This document shows positions 52,554 to 62,242 of a stretch of 64,000 nucleotides of DNA, piece by piece. The stretch's first letter is position 1. Each line of letters starts with the position of its first letter. This DNA comes from Lucinisca nassula (Eukaryota > Mollusca > Bivalvia > Lucinida > Lucinidae): NCBI GenBank assembly GCA_963580285.1, contig OY757016.1, positions 42,795,124 through 42,859,123 on the forward strand, given 5' to 3'. The notes beneath the pieces are model-generated. The model was not told where the DNA came from. It ran no database searches and saw only the letters and a list, made by a program, of their open reading frames with translations. Both the position numbers and the translations under genes were made by a program.

Positions 52554-52571
52554 GGACGAGCCCCCAATTTC
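52554..52571. other. PBS-derived 18 bp outside the left LTR
   Basis: GGACGAGCCCCCAATTTC sits outside the left LTR and is identical to the LTR-PBS junction at 58512-58529. Thirteen of its bases match the tRNA primer-binding region. It is preceded by a 14-bp tandem repeat (GTTGTGTATAACGT). Confidence 0.85.
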
Positions 52572-53124
52572 TGTTACGAGCCAGGCGTAGCAGAAAGAAA
52601 AAGCAAACAAGCCTTTTGGAAAATTTTAACAAAATTTATTTACAAGTTAACTTTAACCTGTAGAAGTAAGAAAATTAAATGTACTTAGCTCTGTTATGAA
52701 ATATCCTGAATGAATCTATTTTCCTTGATCCCACAGAATTCACAGTCCAAAATGAATAGTAATATCCTTTAACAATCCAACACAGAATTTAGAAATAACT
52801 TTCCTTATAAGCCCAAACATCAAACTCCAAAGTCTGACTCAATGAGAAAAATCAAGCTCTTTTATAGACCCTAAGATTTCTCTAGAACATTCCAGAGGGC
52901 TGTGGAATAAGATGAGGTAATTTTCTAAAAATAATGCAACCCAGAACTTTCTGGAAGGTTCTGAAGTACTTTTCCTTGTAAACATGTTGTTTACAAAAAA
53001 GAAATTAATCTGTGACTCAGTTTTCTAGAATCTTCTATAAAAAGATTAACAAGATATTTATAGCACTATTAGGTCACAGTGGGGTGAAAGTGGGAATCAG
53101 AAAAATAAATTCTTATGCATAACA
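52572..53124 (-). repeat. 3' LTR (553 bp)
   Basis: Begins TGTTACGAGCC and ends TGCATAACA on the plus strand. It contains a TATA-like GGGTCTATAAAAGAGC (minus strand, about 52856-52871) and an AATAAA (minus strand, about 52635-52640). Confidence 0.9.
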
Positions 53125-53136
53125 CTCCCCCTCTTC
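53125..53136 (-). promoter_or_regulatory. Polypurine tract
   Basis: GAAGAGGGGGAG on the minus strand directly abuts the 3' LTR, the site expected to prime plus-strand DNA synthesis. Confidence 0.8.
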
Positions 53137-53269
53137 GAGGAAAAGAAAGATTTATATAATAAAGCTTTCTTTTGCTTTAAGAATAATACAATATTGAGCA
53201 TAGCATATAAAATTACATGTATCTACAATCCACTTTAGTAGGAAAGCAAAACACAACTCCTGACACTGC

Positions 53270-55426
53270 TCAAGCTCTTGAAAGGGCATCAGGGATAATG
53301 TTATCTTTCCCTCTGATATGTCTTATGTCTAAATTATACTCTTGTAGCATAAGACTCCACCTGAGCAACCGCTGATTTTTGTTTTTCATTTTATGTATGA
53401 AAGTCAGTGGATTGTGATCACTGAAAACAACAATCGGTGCAGTAGTAGGGGTAAGATAAACTTCAAAATGTTGCAGAGCAAGAATCAGAGACAAGCACTC
53501 TTTCTCTATGGTAGAGTAATTTCTCTGATGCTTATTAAACTTTTTGGAAAAGTAGCAAACTGGATGATCCACACCATTTTCATCTTCCTGCAACAAAACA
53601 CTACCTGCACCTACGTCACTAGCATCTACAGCTAGCTTAAACTCCTTTTCAAAGTTTGGTGCTAAGAGAACTGGTTCACTCTTGAGTATGGCTTTAAGTT
53701 TATCAAAAGCATTTTGGCATATTGCATTCCAATGGAATTTTGTTCTTTTGCTGAGCAAATTTGTCAAAGGCTCAGCAATGACAGAGAAATTATTACCGAA
53801 CTTTCTGTAATAACCAGCCATACCAAGAAATCGCATCAGCTGTCTTTTGCACGTGGGTACGGGAAAATTTGAGATAGCCTCAACTTTAGCATCAATGGGT
53901 TTCACATGACCTTGACCTACAACATGACCTAGAAATATCAAACTTGCATGGCAGAATTCACTTTTAGCAAGATTGATTGTCAATTTGGCATTACTCAGTC
54001 TATCAAAGAATGCTCGAATAGTCCCAAGATGTTGATTCCACTGGTCGTTGTATATGATAGCATCATCGATATAAGCACTGCAGCCTTCCAGCCCCGCAAT
54101 TACCATGTTTATTAAGCGCTGAAATGTTGCTGGAGAGTTTTTCGTTCCAAATGGCATGACTTTATAGATAAATAATCCGTCTGGTGTTGTGAATGCCAAA
54201 ACCTCCTTTGCACTATCTGTAAGTGGAATTTGCCAAAATCCTTTCAGAAGGTCGAATTTCGTTATGTATTTGGCATTCCCGATGTTATCAATGCAGTCAT
54301 CCATTCTTGGAATAGGAAAGCTATCTGTTTTACTTAAGGAATTAACTTTCCTAAAATCTGTACACATACGATATGTCCCATCAGGTTTTGGTACTAGAAT
54401 ACAAGGAGAACTCCATTCACTTTGGCTTGGTTCAATAAAGTCATTGTCTAATAGATACTGAACTTCGTCTTTAAGATATTTTTGTTTCACAGGATTCATC
54501 CTGTATGGGTGTTGTTTTACAGGTTTAGAACCATTTATGTCCACATCGTGAAATATTTTGTCTGTCCGTGTTGGAATGTCAGGAAATAAGTGTTCATATT
54601 CAAAAATCAGCTGTTTCAGTTCATTCCGCTGATTTGGCTCTAGATGTGACAGTTTCTGGTCAAGATTCCGTAGAATGTCAGAATTCTGAAGTTTTGATGA
54701 TGTGGGATCCGACTTCACTGAATTAATATCCTCACAGTCATTGTCACATGAATTAAGTAGAACAGAGCTAACTAGATTGACTGATGTTAAAGATGCATTG
54801 TCCCTATCTATGTATTCCTTAAGCATGTTAATATGACATAGCTGCTTTAGCTTGCGCCTCCCAGGAGTGTTTATTATGTAATTTACGTCACTGATCTTTT
54901 TGTCTACAGTGTATGGACCATAATACCTGGCCTGTAACGATTTTCCTGGAATAGGCAAAAGAGCTAGTACCTTATCACCTGGTTTAAAATTCCTTTCTTT
55001 TGTCCCTATGTCATATAGCTGTTTCATTTTCCTTTGGGCTGACTGAAGATTGGTCCGAGCAGCCTCACAAGCTTTTGAAAGTCTAGTTTTGAAATTAGAC
55101 ATATACTGAAGTAAATTCAGGGAGGTGTCATCATTGGAGAGAAATTTCTCTTTGAGAAGTTTCAAAGGACCACGAACAGTATGGCCAAATACTAATTCAA
55201 ATGAACTGAAGCCAAGAGATTCTTGCACAGATTCTCTAACAGCAAATAAAAGGAGATGGATGCCTTCATCCCAATCCTTCTCTGTGTCAAAGCAATATGA
55301 TCTTATCATGTTTTTCAATGTTTGATGGAATCTTTCAAGGGCGCCTTGACTTTCAGGATGATAGGCCGATGACTTATACTGTACAATGCCAAGTTCATGC
55401 ATTACTTGTTGAAAAATTCCAGACAT
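53270..55426 (-). CDS. Pol, part 2: integrase C-terminus, reverse transcriptase, RNase H
   Basis: 718 codons. Residues 1-40 carry the end of the integrase catalytic core with the catalytic Glu in ALERFHQTLK (Glu31). A GPY/F-type module lies at about 165-195 (YYGPYTVDKK). RT spans about 300-500, with TDFRKVN, FDLLKGFWQIPL (Asp392), MPFGTKNSPATFQ and the catalytic YIDD (452-455). RNase H is at about 590-715 with Asp601, Glu641, Asp670 and Asp713 all present. All active-site residues of RT and RNase H look intact. It copies element RNA into DNA in cytoplasmic particles. The upstream part of the same reading lies in another frame (55402-55965), so the listed ATG is probably not a real start. Confidence 0.9.
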   Translation of the reverse strand: MSGIFQQVMHELGIVQYKSSAYHPESQGALERFHQTLKNMIRSYCFDTEKDWDEGIHLLLFAVRESVQESLGFSSFELVFGHTVRGPLKLLKEKFLSNDDTSLNLLQYMSNFKTRLSKACEAARTNLQSAQRKMKQLYDIGTKERNFKPGDKVLALLPIPGKSLQARYYGPYTVDKKISDVNYIINTPGRRKLKQLCHINMLKEYIDRDNASLTSVNLVSSVLLNSCDNDCEDINSVKSDPTSSKLQNSDILRNLDQKLSHLEPNQRNELKQLIFEYEHLFPDIPTRTDKIFHDVDINGSKPVKQHPYRMNPVKQKYLKDEVQYLLDNDFIEPSQSEWSSPCILVPKPDGTYRMCTDFRKVNSLSKTDSFPIPRMDDCIDNIGNAKYITKFDLLKGFWQIPLTDSAKEVLAFTTPDGLFIYKVMPFGTKNSPATFQRLINMVIAGLEGCSAYIDDAIIYNDQWNQHLGTIRAFFDRLSNAKLTINLAKSEFCHASLIFLGHVVGQGHVKPIDAKVEAISNFPVPTCKRQLMRFLGMAGYYRKFGNNFSVIAEPLTNLLSKRTKFHWNAICQNAFDKLKAILKSEPVLLAPNFEKEFKLAVDASDVGAGSVLLQEDENGVDHPVCYFSKKFNKHQRNYSTIEKECLSLILALQHFEVYLTPTTAPIVVFSDHNPLTFIHKMKNKNQRLLRWSLMLQEYNLDIRHIRGKDNIIPDALSRA

Positions 55427-55965
55427 GAAATTTGAACCTTGGTCTGATTGAATAGATTTAGGAAGACCAACAAAGGGGAAAACTTCACTAAGGCCTTGAC
55501 GATTGTCTTAGTTTTGATATTTCTTAGGGGAATGGCTTCAGGAAAACGTGTGGAAGCACACATAATAGTTAAAAGATATTCACAGCCAGACTTAGTTCTG
55601 GGCAAGGGACCTACACAGTCAATAATAATTCGACTGAAAGGTTCATCAAAAGCAGGTATAGGCTGCAAATGAGCCTTAGGTATAGTCTGATTGGGTTTTC
55701 CTACCATTTGGCATGTATGACAGGACCTACAATGCTGAGAAACATCTGATTTTAACCCAGGCCAGTAAAAATGATTAAGAATCTTGTGATAGGTTTTATT
55801 TACACCTAAATGTCCTGACATGGGAGTTTCATGTGCCAAGTTTAATATTTCGGGACGGTAAGCCCGTGGAACCACTATCTGGTGGTTGACAGTCCACTCG
55901 TCTTCTGCTGAGACGTCTGGTGGACGCCATTTTCTCATAAGAATGTCATTTTGACATAATAACAA
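55402..55965 (-). CDS. Pol, part 1: integrase zinc-binding domain and start of catalytic core
   Basis: 187 codons. The HHCC zinc-binding module includes His45/His52 (AHETPMSGHLG) and Cys82/Cys85 (CRSCHTC), with FYWPGLKSDV between. The first catalytic Asp is in IIIDCVGPLP (Asp116). The last ~25 residues are out of frame: the frame change lies in a T-rich run near 55480-55490, and the second catalytic Asp region is read only in the next frame. At the upstream end it overlaps the gag-protease ORF by about 30 bp in another frame. That overlap could be a programmed shift; the mid-integrase break cannot be normal. Confidence 0.85.
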   Translation of the reverse strand: MLLCQNDILMRKWRPPDVSAEDEWTVNHQIVVPRAYRPEILNLAHETPMSGHLGVNKTYHKILNHFYWPGLKSDVSQHCRSCHTCQMVGKPNQTIPKAHLQPIPAFDEPFSRIIIDCVGPLPRTKSGCEYLLTIMCASTRFPEAIPLRNIKTKTIVKALVKFSPLLVFLNLFNQTKVQISCLEFFNK

Positions 55966-58214
55966 ACTGGGACCTGAGATACTTCCTGCTCATCTAAGGC
56001 CCTTTCAAACAAAGGCCAAATTTCAGGATCCTTGTGCTGTTCTATAGCTAGTTGAGACCCGGACATTTTGTCATGGCCTAGATTAAAAGATAAGTTATTC
56101 TCATGAAAATCTGTCTGCTTATCAGGCAGGCTTGAAGACAGAGACCTTGTTATCTCGTCATTAAAAGACTGACCCAAAAAGGTATCAGTAAAATCAAAAT
56201 CATGTTTCGCATCAGTTTGCTTGGCCTTACGTGCCATAGCCCTTGTGACTGCACAGGACGGATAAAGATCAGGAATTTCCTGCTCAATGGGATCAGGCGG
56301 TTGGTCTATGCAAGGATTAGTAGTCAAAAGTGGGTTTACCACAACCTTATCTCCAGCTAAGTCATTGCCTAGCAACAAATGAACACCTTTAAAAGGTAAA
56401 GAAGGTCTAATACCAACAGCCACTGAACCGGATACCAAGTCTGATGACAAATAAACGTTATGAAGCGGAACATTAACAAATCCACATTCCACACCCTGAA
56501 TAAGGACACTTTGGCCCAAAGAAGTCTTCTCAGAAAAAGGCAGAGTATCTGCAAGAATAAGATATTGAGAAGCTCCGGTATCTCGTAAGATTTTGATAGG
56601 GGTAGGATGGGCATAACTGTCACCATTTAGTGACACAAAACCATCTGATAAGAATGGTTCATAAATCTCCATAACCGAATCAGTCTCAGATAATTTGATA
56701 TCAGAAAGAGTTTCCTCCCTTACACAAGACTGTGGTTTTGGCCTTATAGAAGTCAAGCCTGTATGCTTAAGTTCCTCTTGTCTTTCTCTTTCTTTCCTTC
56801 GCTTTAATTTTAAACACTCAGAGATCAAATGACCTGTATTTTTACAATAATAACAAACTACTTGAGATTGAGATAAGGGATTCTGGTCTTTGTTTACACC
56901 AGAAGGTTTGGAAAAATTCTGGCTTCTGTTTTCACCAGAAGGTTTGGAAGGATTCTGGCTTTTGTTTTCACCAGAAAGTTTGGGCATAGTACTAGATGTA
57001 TGGCTATAACTACCAGAAGGATTGCTGGGATAGAATCTTGGACCGGTCTGTGGATTATAAGGATTTCGAGGATAAGGCCTGTTCACAAATGAGACTTTAT
57101 GAGTCAAAGCATAATCATCTGCCAAACGAGAAGCTTCCTCCAAAGTTTCAACCTGTCTCTCATCGAGAAAAGACTTAATGTCTGAATTTATGCACCGTTT
57201 GAACTCTTCAACAAGGACAAGCTGTCTAAGTTTGTCATGATCAGAGCCTACTTTTTTAGAAGAACACCACCTATCAAATAACTGTTCTTTGGTTCGAGCA
57301 AATTCTACATGGGTCTGGGAAATTTCTTTTTTACAGTTCCTAAATTTCTGCCTGTAAGCCTCAGGGACCAACTCATATGCCTTAAGAATAAGCTTTTTAA
57401 CCAGATCATAATCTGAGCTTTGCTCGACAGTTAGCTGGGTGTAAATGTCTCGAGCCTTTCCGACAACAACGCTTTGCAAAAGTAAGGTCCAATGCTCTTT
57501 TGGCCATTTTAAATTTTCTGCAACTTTTTCAAAATGCAAAAAGTACTTATCTACCTCTTTTTCCTGAAATGGCGGAACTAATCTGATGTGCTTTGTGGCA
57601 TCAAAGTAACTGCCAGAGTCAAAAACAGGGGTATGTTTAACCCTATCTTGACCCTGGAGTTCCATTTCCTTCAGCCTTAATTGAAATTGCCTTTCCCTTT
57701 CTTTTTCTTCAATACTATATCTCATTTTTTCCTTTTCCAACTCAAGCCGTTCTTCTTTTTCTATTTTTTCTTTCTGAAGGCGTTCCTCCATTTCTCTTTT
57801 TTCCCTTTCCATTTCTAATTTTTCCATCTGCATTTGTCTCTGCATTTCTCTTTCTTTTTCCTTCTCTCTTTCTTCCATTTCCCTTTGCTTTTCTTCCTGT
57901 TCTAATTTTTCTTTTCGAATTCGTTCTACCATTTCTAATCTTAACTTCTCTAATTCAATTTGCCTTCCTATTTCAATTTGTCTCATTTGTAATTCAGTAT
58001 GGGAGACCATAATGAGAGACAAAGCAGATGGATCGAAAAGTTCTTCATCAACAAAAAACTGTACCAAAATATTCTTTATTTCATGTTTTTTCATGCTTGT
58101 TTTAACAGCAGTGACCCCATAATGGGAAGCAATATCTAGCAAATCTGTCCTTTTGGCCAGATTAAACAACTCCTGAGTAGGCTGAGCCAAAAAGCTTCTC
58201 AAATCAAACGACAT
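55935..58214 (-). CDS. Gag-protease polyprotein with SCAN-like capsid
   Basis: 759 codons from ATG at 58214. Residues 1-65: helical N-terminus (LFNLAKRTDLLDIASHYGVT). About 75-190: strongly charged Glu/Lys/Arg coiled coil. About 200-375: capsid region whose last part (LRQLVLVEEFKRCINSDIKS and FLDERQVETLEEASRLADD) is SCAN-like; the vertebrate SCAN domain is thought to derive from GMR1-type gag. About 410-447: three SGENKSQN-type repeats. 454-467: zinc knuckle CYYCKNTGHLISEC. 545-549: protease active site DTGAS, followed by a flap-like stretch and LLLGNDLAGD. It forms the virus-like particle and processes the polyprotein. There is no internal stop. Confidence 0.9.
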   Translation of the reverse strand: MSFDLRSFLAQPTQELFNLAKRTDLLDIASHYGVTAVKTSMKKHEIKNILVQFFVDEELFDPSALSLIMVSHTELQMRQIEIGRQIELEKLRLEMVERIRKEKLEQEEKQREMEEREKEKEREMQRQMQMEKLEMEREKREMEERLQKEKIEKEERLELEKEKMRYSIEEKERERQFQLRLKEMELQGQDRVKHTPVFDSGSYFDATKHIRLVPPFQEKEVDKYFLHFEKVAENLKWPKEHWTLLLQSVVVGKARDIYTQLTVEQSSDYDLVKKLILKAYELVPEAYRQKFRNCKKEISQTHVEFARTKEQLFDRWCSSKKVGSDHDKLRQLVLVEEFKRCINSDIKSFLDERQVETLEEASRLADDYALTHKVSFVNRPYPRNPYNPQTGPRFYPSNPSGSYSHTSSTMPKLSGENKSQNPSKPSGENRSQNFSKPSGVNKDQNPLSQSQVVCYYCKNTGHLISECLKLKRRKERERQEELKHTGLTSIRPKPQSCVREETLSDIKLSETDSVMEIYEPFLSDGFVSLNGDSYAHPTPIKILRDTGASQYLILADTLPFSEKTSLGQSVLIQGVECGFVNVPLHNVYLSSDLVSGSVAVGIRPSLPFKGVHLLLGNDLAGDKVVVNPLLTTNPCIDQPPDPIEQEIPDLYPSCAVTRAMARKAKQTDAKHDFDFTDTFLGQSFNDEITRSLSSSLPDKQTDFHENNLSFNLGHDKMSGSQLAIEQHKDPEIWPLFERALDEQEVSQVPVCYYVKMTFL

Positions 58215-58506
58215 GTCTGCTTTTTGTTTGTTTTATAAAGTATTTATGGAAATACAGATTGAGGTTAATTCGACAAAGTTTTTTTTTGTTTTGTTTTTTT
58301 TTTGAAATGACAAGCCCAACAAGAATTTCACATGAAATGACAAGTACTATTTCACCTGAAATGACAATTCACATGAAATGACAATCCCCTATATGCCTAC
58401 AGGGAAATACCAATCTTGTGAAGCAACGGTCAAGTCTATCTGATAAGAAATGACAATTACCTGCCGTCACATGAAATGTCGGTTTTAAAAATGCTCAAAT
58501 GGTTTT

Positions 58507-58524
58507 ATCCCGGACGAGCCCCCA
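58507..58524 (-). promoter_or_regulatory. Primer binding site, tRNA-Pro type
   Basis: TGGGGGCTCGTCCGGGAT on the minus strand, 5 nt inside the 5' LTR. It is complementary to the 3' end of tRNA-Pro, the primer also used by murine leukaemia virus. It primes minus-strand synthesis. Confidence 0.9.
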
Positions 58525-58529
58525 ATTTC

Positions 58530-59082
58530 TGTTACGAGCCAGGCGTAGCAGAAAGAAAAAGCAAACAAGCCTTTTGGAAAATTTTAACAAAATTTATTTA
58601 CAAGTTAACTTTAACCTGTAGAAGTAAGAAAATTAAATGTACTTAGCTCTGTTATGAAATATCCTGAATGAATCTATTTTCCTTGATCCCACAGAATTCA
58701 CAGTCCAAAATGAATAGTAATATCCTTTAACAATCCAACACAGAATTTAGAAATAACTTTCCTTATAAGCCCAAACATCAAACTCCAAAGTCTGACTCAA
58801 TGAGAAAAATCAAGCTCTTTTATAGACCCTAAGATTTCTCTAGAACATTCCAGAGGGCTGTGGAATAAGATGAGGTAATTTTCTAAAAATAATGCAACCC
58901 AGAACTTTCTGGAAGGTTCTGAAGTACTTTTCCTTGTAAACATGTTGTTTACAAAAAAGAAATTAATCTGTGACTCAGTTTTCTAGAATCTTCTATAAAA
59001 AGATTAACAAGATATTTATAGCACTATTAGGTCACAGTGGGGTGAAAGTGGGAATCAGAAAAATAAATTCTTATGCATAACA
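58530..59082 (-). repeat. 5' LTR (553 bp)
   Basis: Same length as the other LTR and, by eye, identical. It carries the promoter that would drive the element (TATA-like box at about 58814-58829). Confidence 0.9.
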
Positions 59083-59103
59083 AACGTTCTTTATGGTTTA
59101 ATG

Positions 59104-59403
59104 TTTAATGTTTAATTTGATGTTTAACGTCCCCGTCAACACTGTAAAGGTCATTTTGGAGACGTTGCTTCCAATTTTTTGGGACTTTTACCCGACATTG
59201 AGATGAAATGACATCTCAAGCCCTGTCGCCAAATGAAACCAGTAGGGTTTATTAGCATAGACGGCCCGCCTCGCACCGCGGTTCCTGGGCAGGCTTAGAT
59301 CCTCTAAGCGGTTTACCATTACTAGTGTGTGGGCCGGATTCAGCTCTGCGTGGAAGCATCATGCGGCCCATATATATCTTCAAGCCCCTCTGGGCGAGGG
59401 TAT
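59104..59403 (-). mobile_element. SINE-A
   Basis: Starts at GTTTAATTTGATGTTTAACG, ends at CTTCAAGCCCCTCTGGGCG. Begins 20 bp from the LTR. Confidence 0.85.
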
Positions 59404-60604
59404 CTTTATGGTTTTCAAGAAAGCAGACAGTACGGGTGAGAAGCTGGCCAACCTGCTTGAACAGCGGCCTTTGAAGGTTGCTTCTACGACAAAATGCCAC
59501 TTAGTCACTTTAAAGCAGGCACAACACATTGAACAACAATTCAATTTTCACCTACAGATACATAGACGGTATATAGTCTCTGACAAAGCACAAAAATTGC
59601 AGAGTATTTAGAATGACGGAATCAAAGGAGACTATAAAAATCTTATATGGATGTGAATGGGATGGGAAAATCCCTCACGAGGGTCACTAGCAGGCATCAC
59701 GAGGCTAGCCGGATTTTTCCATCCACCCCTCACACCCATGTAGGATTTTGTCTTGCAATCATTCCATTTCTGAGCGTGGGCTTTTATTACTGCAATCATT
59801 TCAGTTGCCGGTACAGCGTGAAATCATTGATACCGTGAGATTCTTCAGTCGCACCGGGAGTGGCTGAAATCCCTCACAGAGGGATATGAAAGAATTCAGC
59901 CGTGAGAAGTGAATTGCGATAACTCTATAAAATACTAGGGTATCGAAACTCTCTTAGTACATAGTAAATGATAAATTATGCTGGCACATTAATCAAACTT
60001 TAATTGTACGCTGGAGAAGCCTACCTAAGGAAATTTGAAGCTGTGTTACTAGTGATTTTATCATAGGAAGATAAGTTGAAAGTGTCGTCAGCGAATGTTT
60101 TTCTTACTAAGCATTATCCACTGTTGTCAAAAGGTAACGACGCTTCGGTAATGATAGTCATAACGGTATACTCTGTCTTGCCAACCATTAATTGGTATGA
60201 TAATGATAACGGTGCAACCTGATAAACCTACTTGTGGTGGTATACTGGTGGTATACTCTTTCACGTCACTGTCTGCTTATCCTCCGACAACAGTATCATC
60301 ATCATTTATTAATTTATTCACCATACCCTGATTGGCGGGGGCCCAAGGACAAACAGATACTAGAGAATTTAGAAGAATATTATCTTGATTAAAGACTAAT
60401 CTGTCAAGCTGAACTCATATTGGTGTCCGACTTGACCAAAGGTAAACTGCAACGCCCGAGATCAGTCAGGGCGACTGACCTCAGGGTCGAGATGATTCGT
60501 ATCCATAGTGGTGTTGATTATCAAATTACGAAAAGAAAGTACATAAAACAACAACAACAAAAAAATAAACTGTAAGGATATTTCTAACTTCTAACATTTA
60601 ATTC
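59404..60604. other. Unassigned DNA
   Basis: About 59655-59745 shows a weak inverted repeat (GATGGGAAAATCC...GGATTTTTCCATC) with AAATCCCTCAC echoes at 59870. I see no exon with splice sites and no known family. Confidence 0.45.
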
Positions 60605-61860
60605 CTTACTTTTAACTACCTACCACCTTACTTACCTATCTAACTGATGCCTACCTATCTACCTACCTACCTACCTACAAAAACATACATTACTACGATA
60701 CTACCTACATACTCACCTACCTACGACCGTCCTATACACCTACCTACCCCACCACCATCCCGAAACTACCTACCTACCTACCTGCATAACAAACTTCCTA
60801 CCTACCAAAACACACATACCTACGATTCTACCTACTTAACTACCTACCTACGACCTATCTCCCTCGCTACCTAACTACCTCATCATGATCCCGCACCTAC
60901 CTACCTACTTAACTGCATTCCTACCTAACTGCATACCTATCTACCAAGCTACCAACTTTCCTCGCCACCAACCGAAACATGTCATTCCTACCTACCTACT
61001 TACCTACATGCATACCTACCGATCTACCTGCCTATCTACCTAACTACCTATAAAGTCGAAGGTAGAAGCTAGAAGTACGAAGTTCGTAGAAACAAGAAGG
61101 AAGAACATGTATGTCTGTCCGCCTGTACCTACCTACCTATATACCTACATACCTACCTACCTACCTACCCTCCCAGCTGCGCACCCACCAGACCATTCAA
61201 CTACCTAATTACCCCCCTCCTTAACTACCTACATACCTACTTAGCTACATTCCTACCTACATACTTACCGATACACCTATCTACCAACCTATCGATACGT
61301 ACGTACATAACTACTTATCTACATACCTACCTACCTTCCTACCTACCTACCTACCTACCTACCTACCGACTAAACAATACATAGCTACGATCCTACCTTA
61401 CTATGATTCTACGTACTAACTTATCTACCTACGACCGTGCTAATAACCTACCTACCTACATACATACCTACCTACCAACCTACCCATCTCATCACAATCC
61501 AAAACTTAGTACCTACCTACCTATCTACAAACCTAACTACCTACCTACGAAAACATACATACCTATGATCCTACCTACTTACCTGCCGACCTACGACCTC
61601 CCTCCCTCCAAATCTACCTACCTATTCACCTACCTTCATACAACGTCGAAGGCAGAAGTTAGAAGTAAGAATTTCGAATGCAGAAATAAGAAGTAAGAAA
61701 ATGTATGTCTGCCCGTCCGTCCGTCCGTCCGTACCTACCTATCTACCTACCCATCCAGCCAAGAACCCACCAGACCATTTTCGTTACCTACGTTCCAACC
61801 TACCTACCTACCTCCCTACGTACGTTCGTAGGTACCTACCTCCCTACCTAACTACCATGT
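60605..61860 (+). repeat. (CTAC)n-rich satellite with ~575-bp higher-order unit
   Basis: Imperfect CTAC/CTACCTAC runs are broken by a non-repetitive marker, GTCGAAGGNAGAAGNTAGAA with GTAAGAA and ATGTATGTCTG, at about 61052-61115 and 61632-61705. A third marker (GTCGAAGGAAGAAGTTCG) is at about 62200. Threonine/proline/tyrosine-rich open frames here are repeat artefacts. Confidence 0.85.
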
Positions 61861-62175
61861 GGTCCATCTATTTCTTCAAGCCCTGGCGGGGCTTGAAGAA
61901 ATAGATGGGCTGCATGGTGCTTCCAAGCAGAGCTAAAACAGACTGCATACGAGTGCTGGTAAACCGCTTTGAGGATCTAAGCCTGCCCATGCAAAGCGGT
62001 GCGAGTCGAACCGTCCGTTTTTATAAACCCTATTGGTTTCATTGGGCGACAGGGCTTGAGACGCCATTGCATCTCAATGTCGAGTTAAAGTTCCACAATA
62101 TTGGAAGCAACGTCTCCAAAATTACCCTTACAGTGTTGACGGGTACCGTTAAATGTCAAATCAAATAAACAAAAC
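61854..62175 (+). mobile_element. SINE-A with inverted duplication of its 5' end
   Basis: The SINE body is 61889-62175. Its first 30 bp are repeated in inverted orientation just upstream (61854-61883), giving a hairpin CTATTTCTTCAAGCCC-TGGCG-GGGCTTGAAGAAATAG. Confidence 0.85.
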
Positions 62176-62242
62176 CAATCAACCTACCTAACTTCCTACC
62201 TACCTAAAACGTCGAAGGAAGAAGTTCGAAGTAAAAAGAAAA

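Larger units (their letters stand above)
52572..59082 (-). mobile_element. Ty3/Gypsy LTR retrotransposon of GMR1-like gene order
   Basis: 6.5 kb with two 553-bp LTRs in which I noticed no difference. On the minus strand the order is LTR, tRNA-Pro primer site, gag with a SCAN-like capsid, protease, integrase, reverse transcriptase, RNase H, polypurine tract, LTR. Integrase before RT is the Ty1/copia order, yet the RT, GPY/F integrase end and SCAN-like gag are Ty3/Gypsy. GMR1-like elements are the known group with that combination. No envelope gene. It lies in the same orientation as the peroxidase gene. Two 1-nt frame changes interrupt pol. Confidence 0.9.

Noticed and set aside
52572..59082. 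Endogenous retrovirus with envelope
   Set aside because: No envelope-like ORF lies between RNase H and the 3' LTR; the order and gag point to a GMR1-like retrotransposon.
60647..61904. Thr/Pro/Tyr-rich proteins from the long open frames
   Set aside because: They are translations of a CTAC tetranucleotide repeat in several frames.
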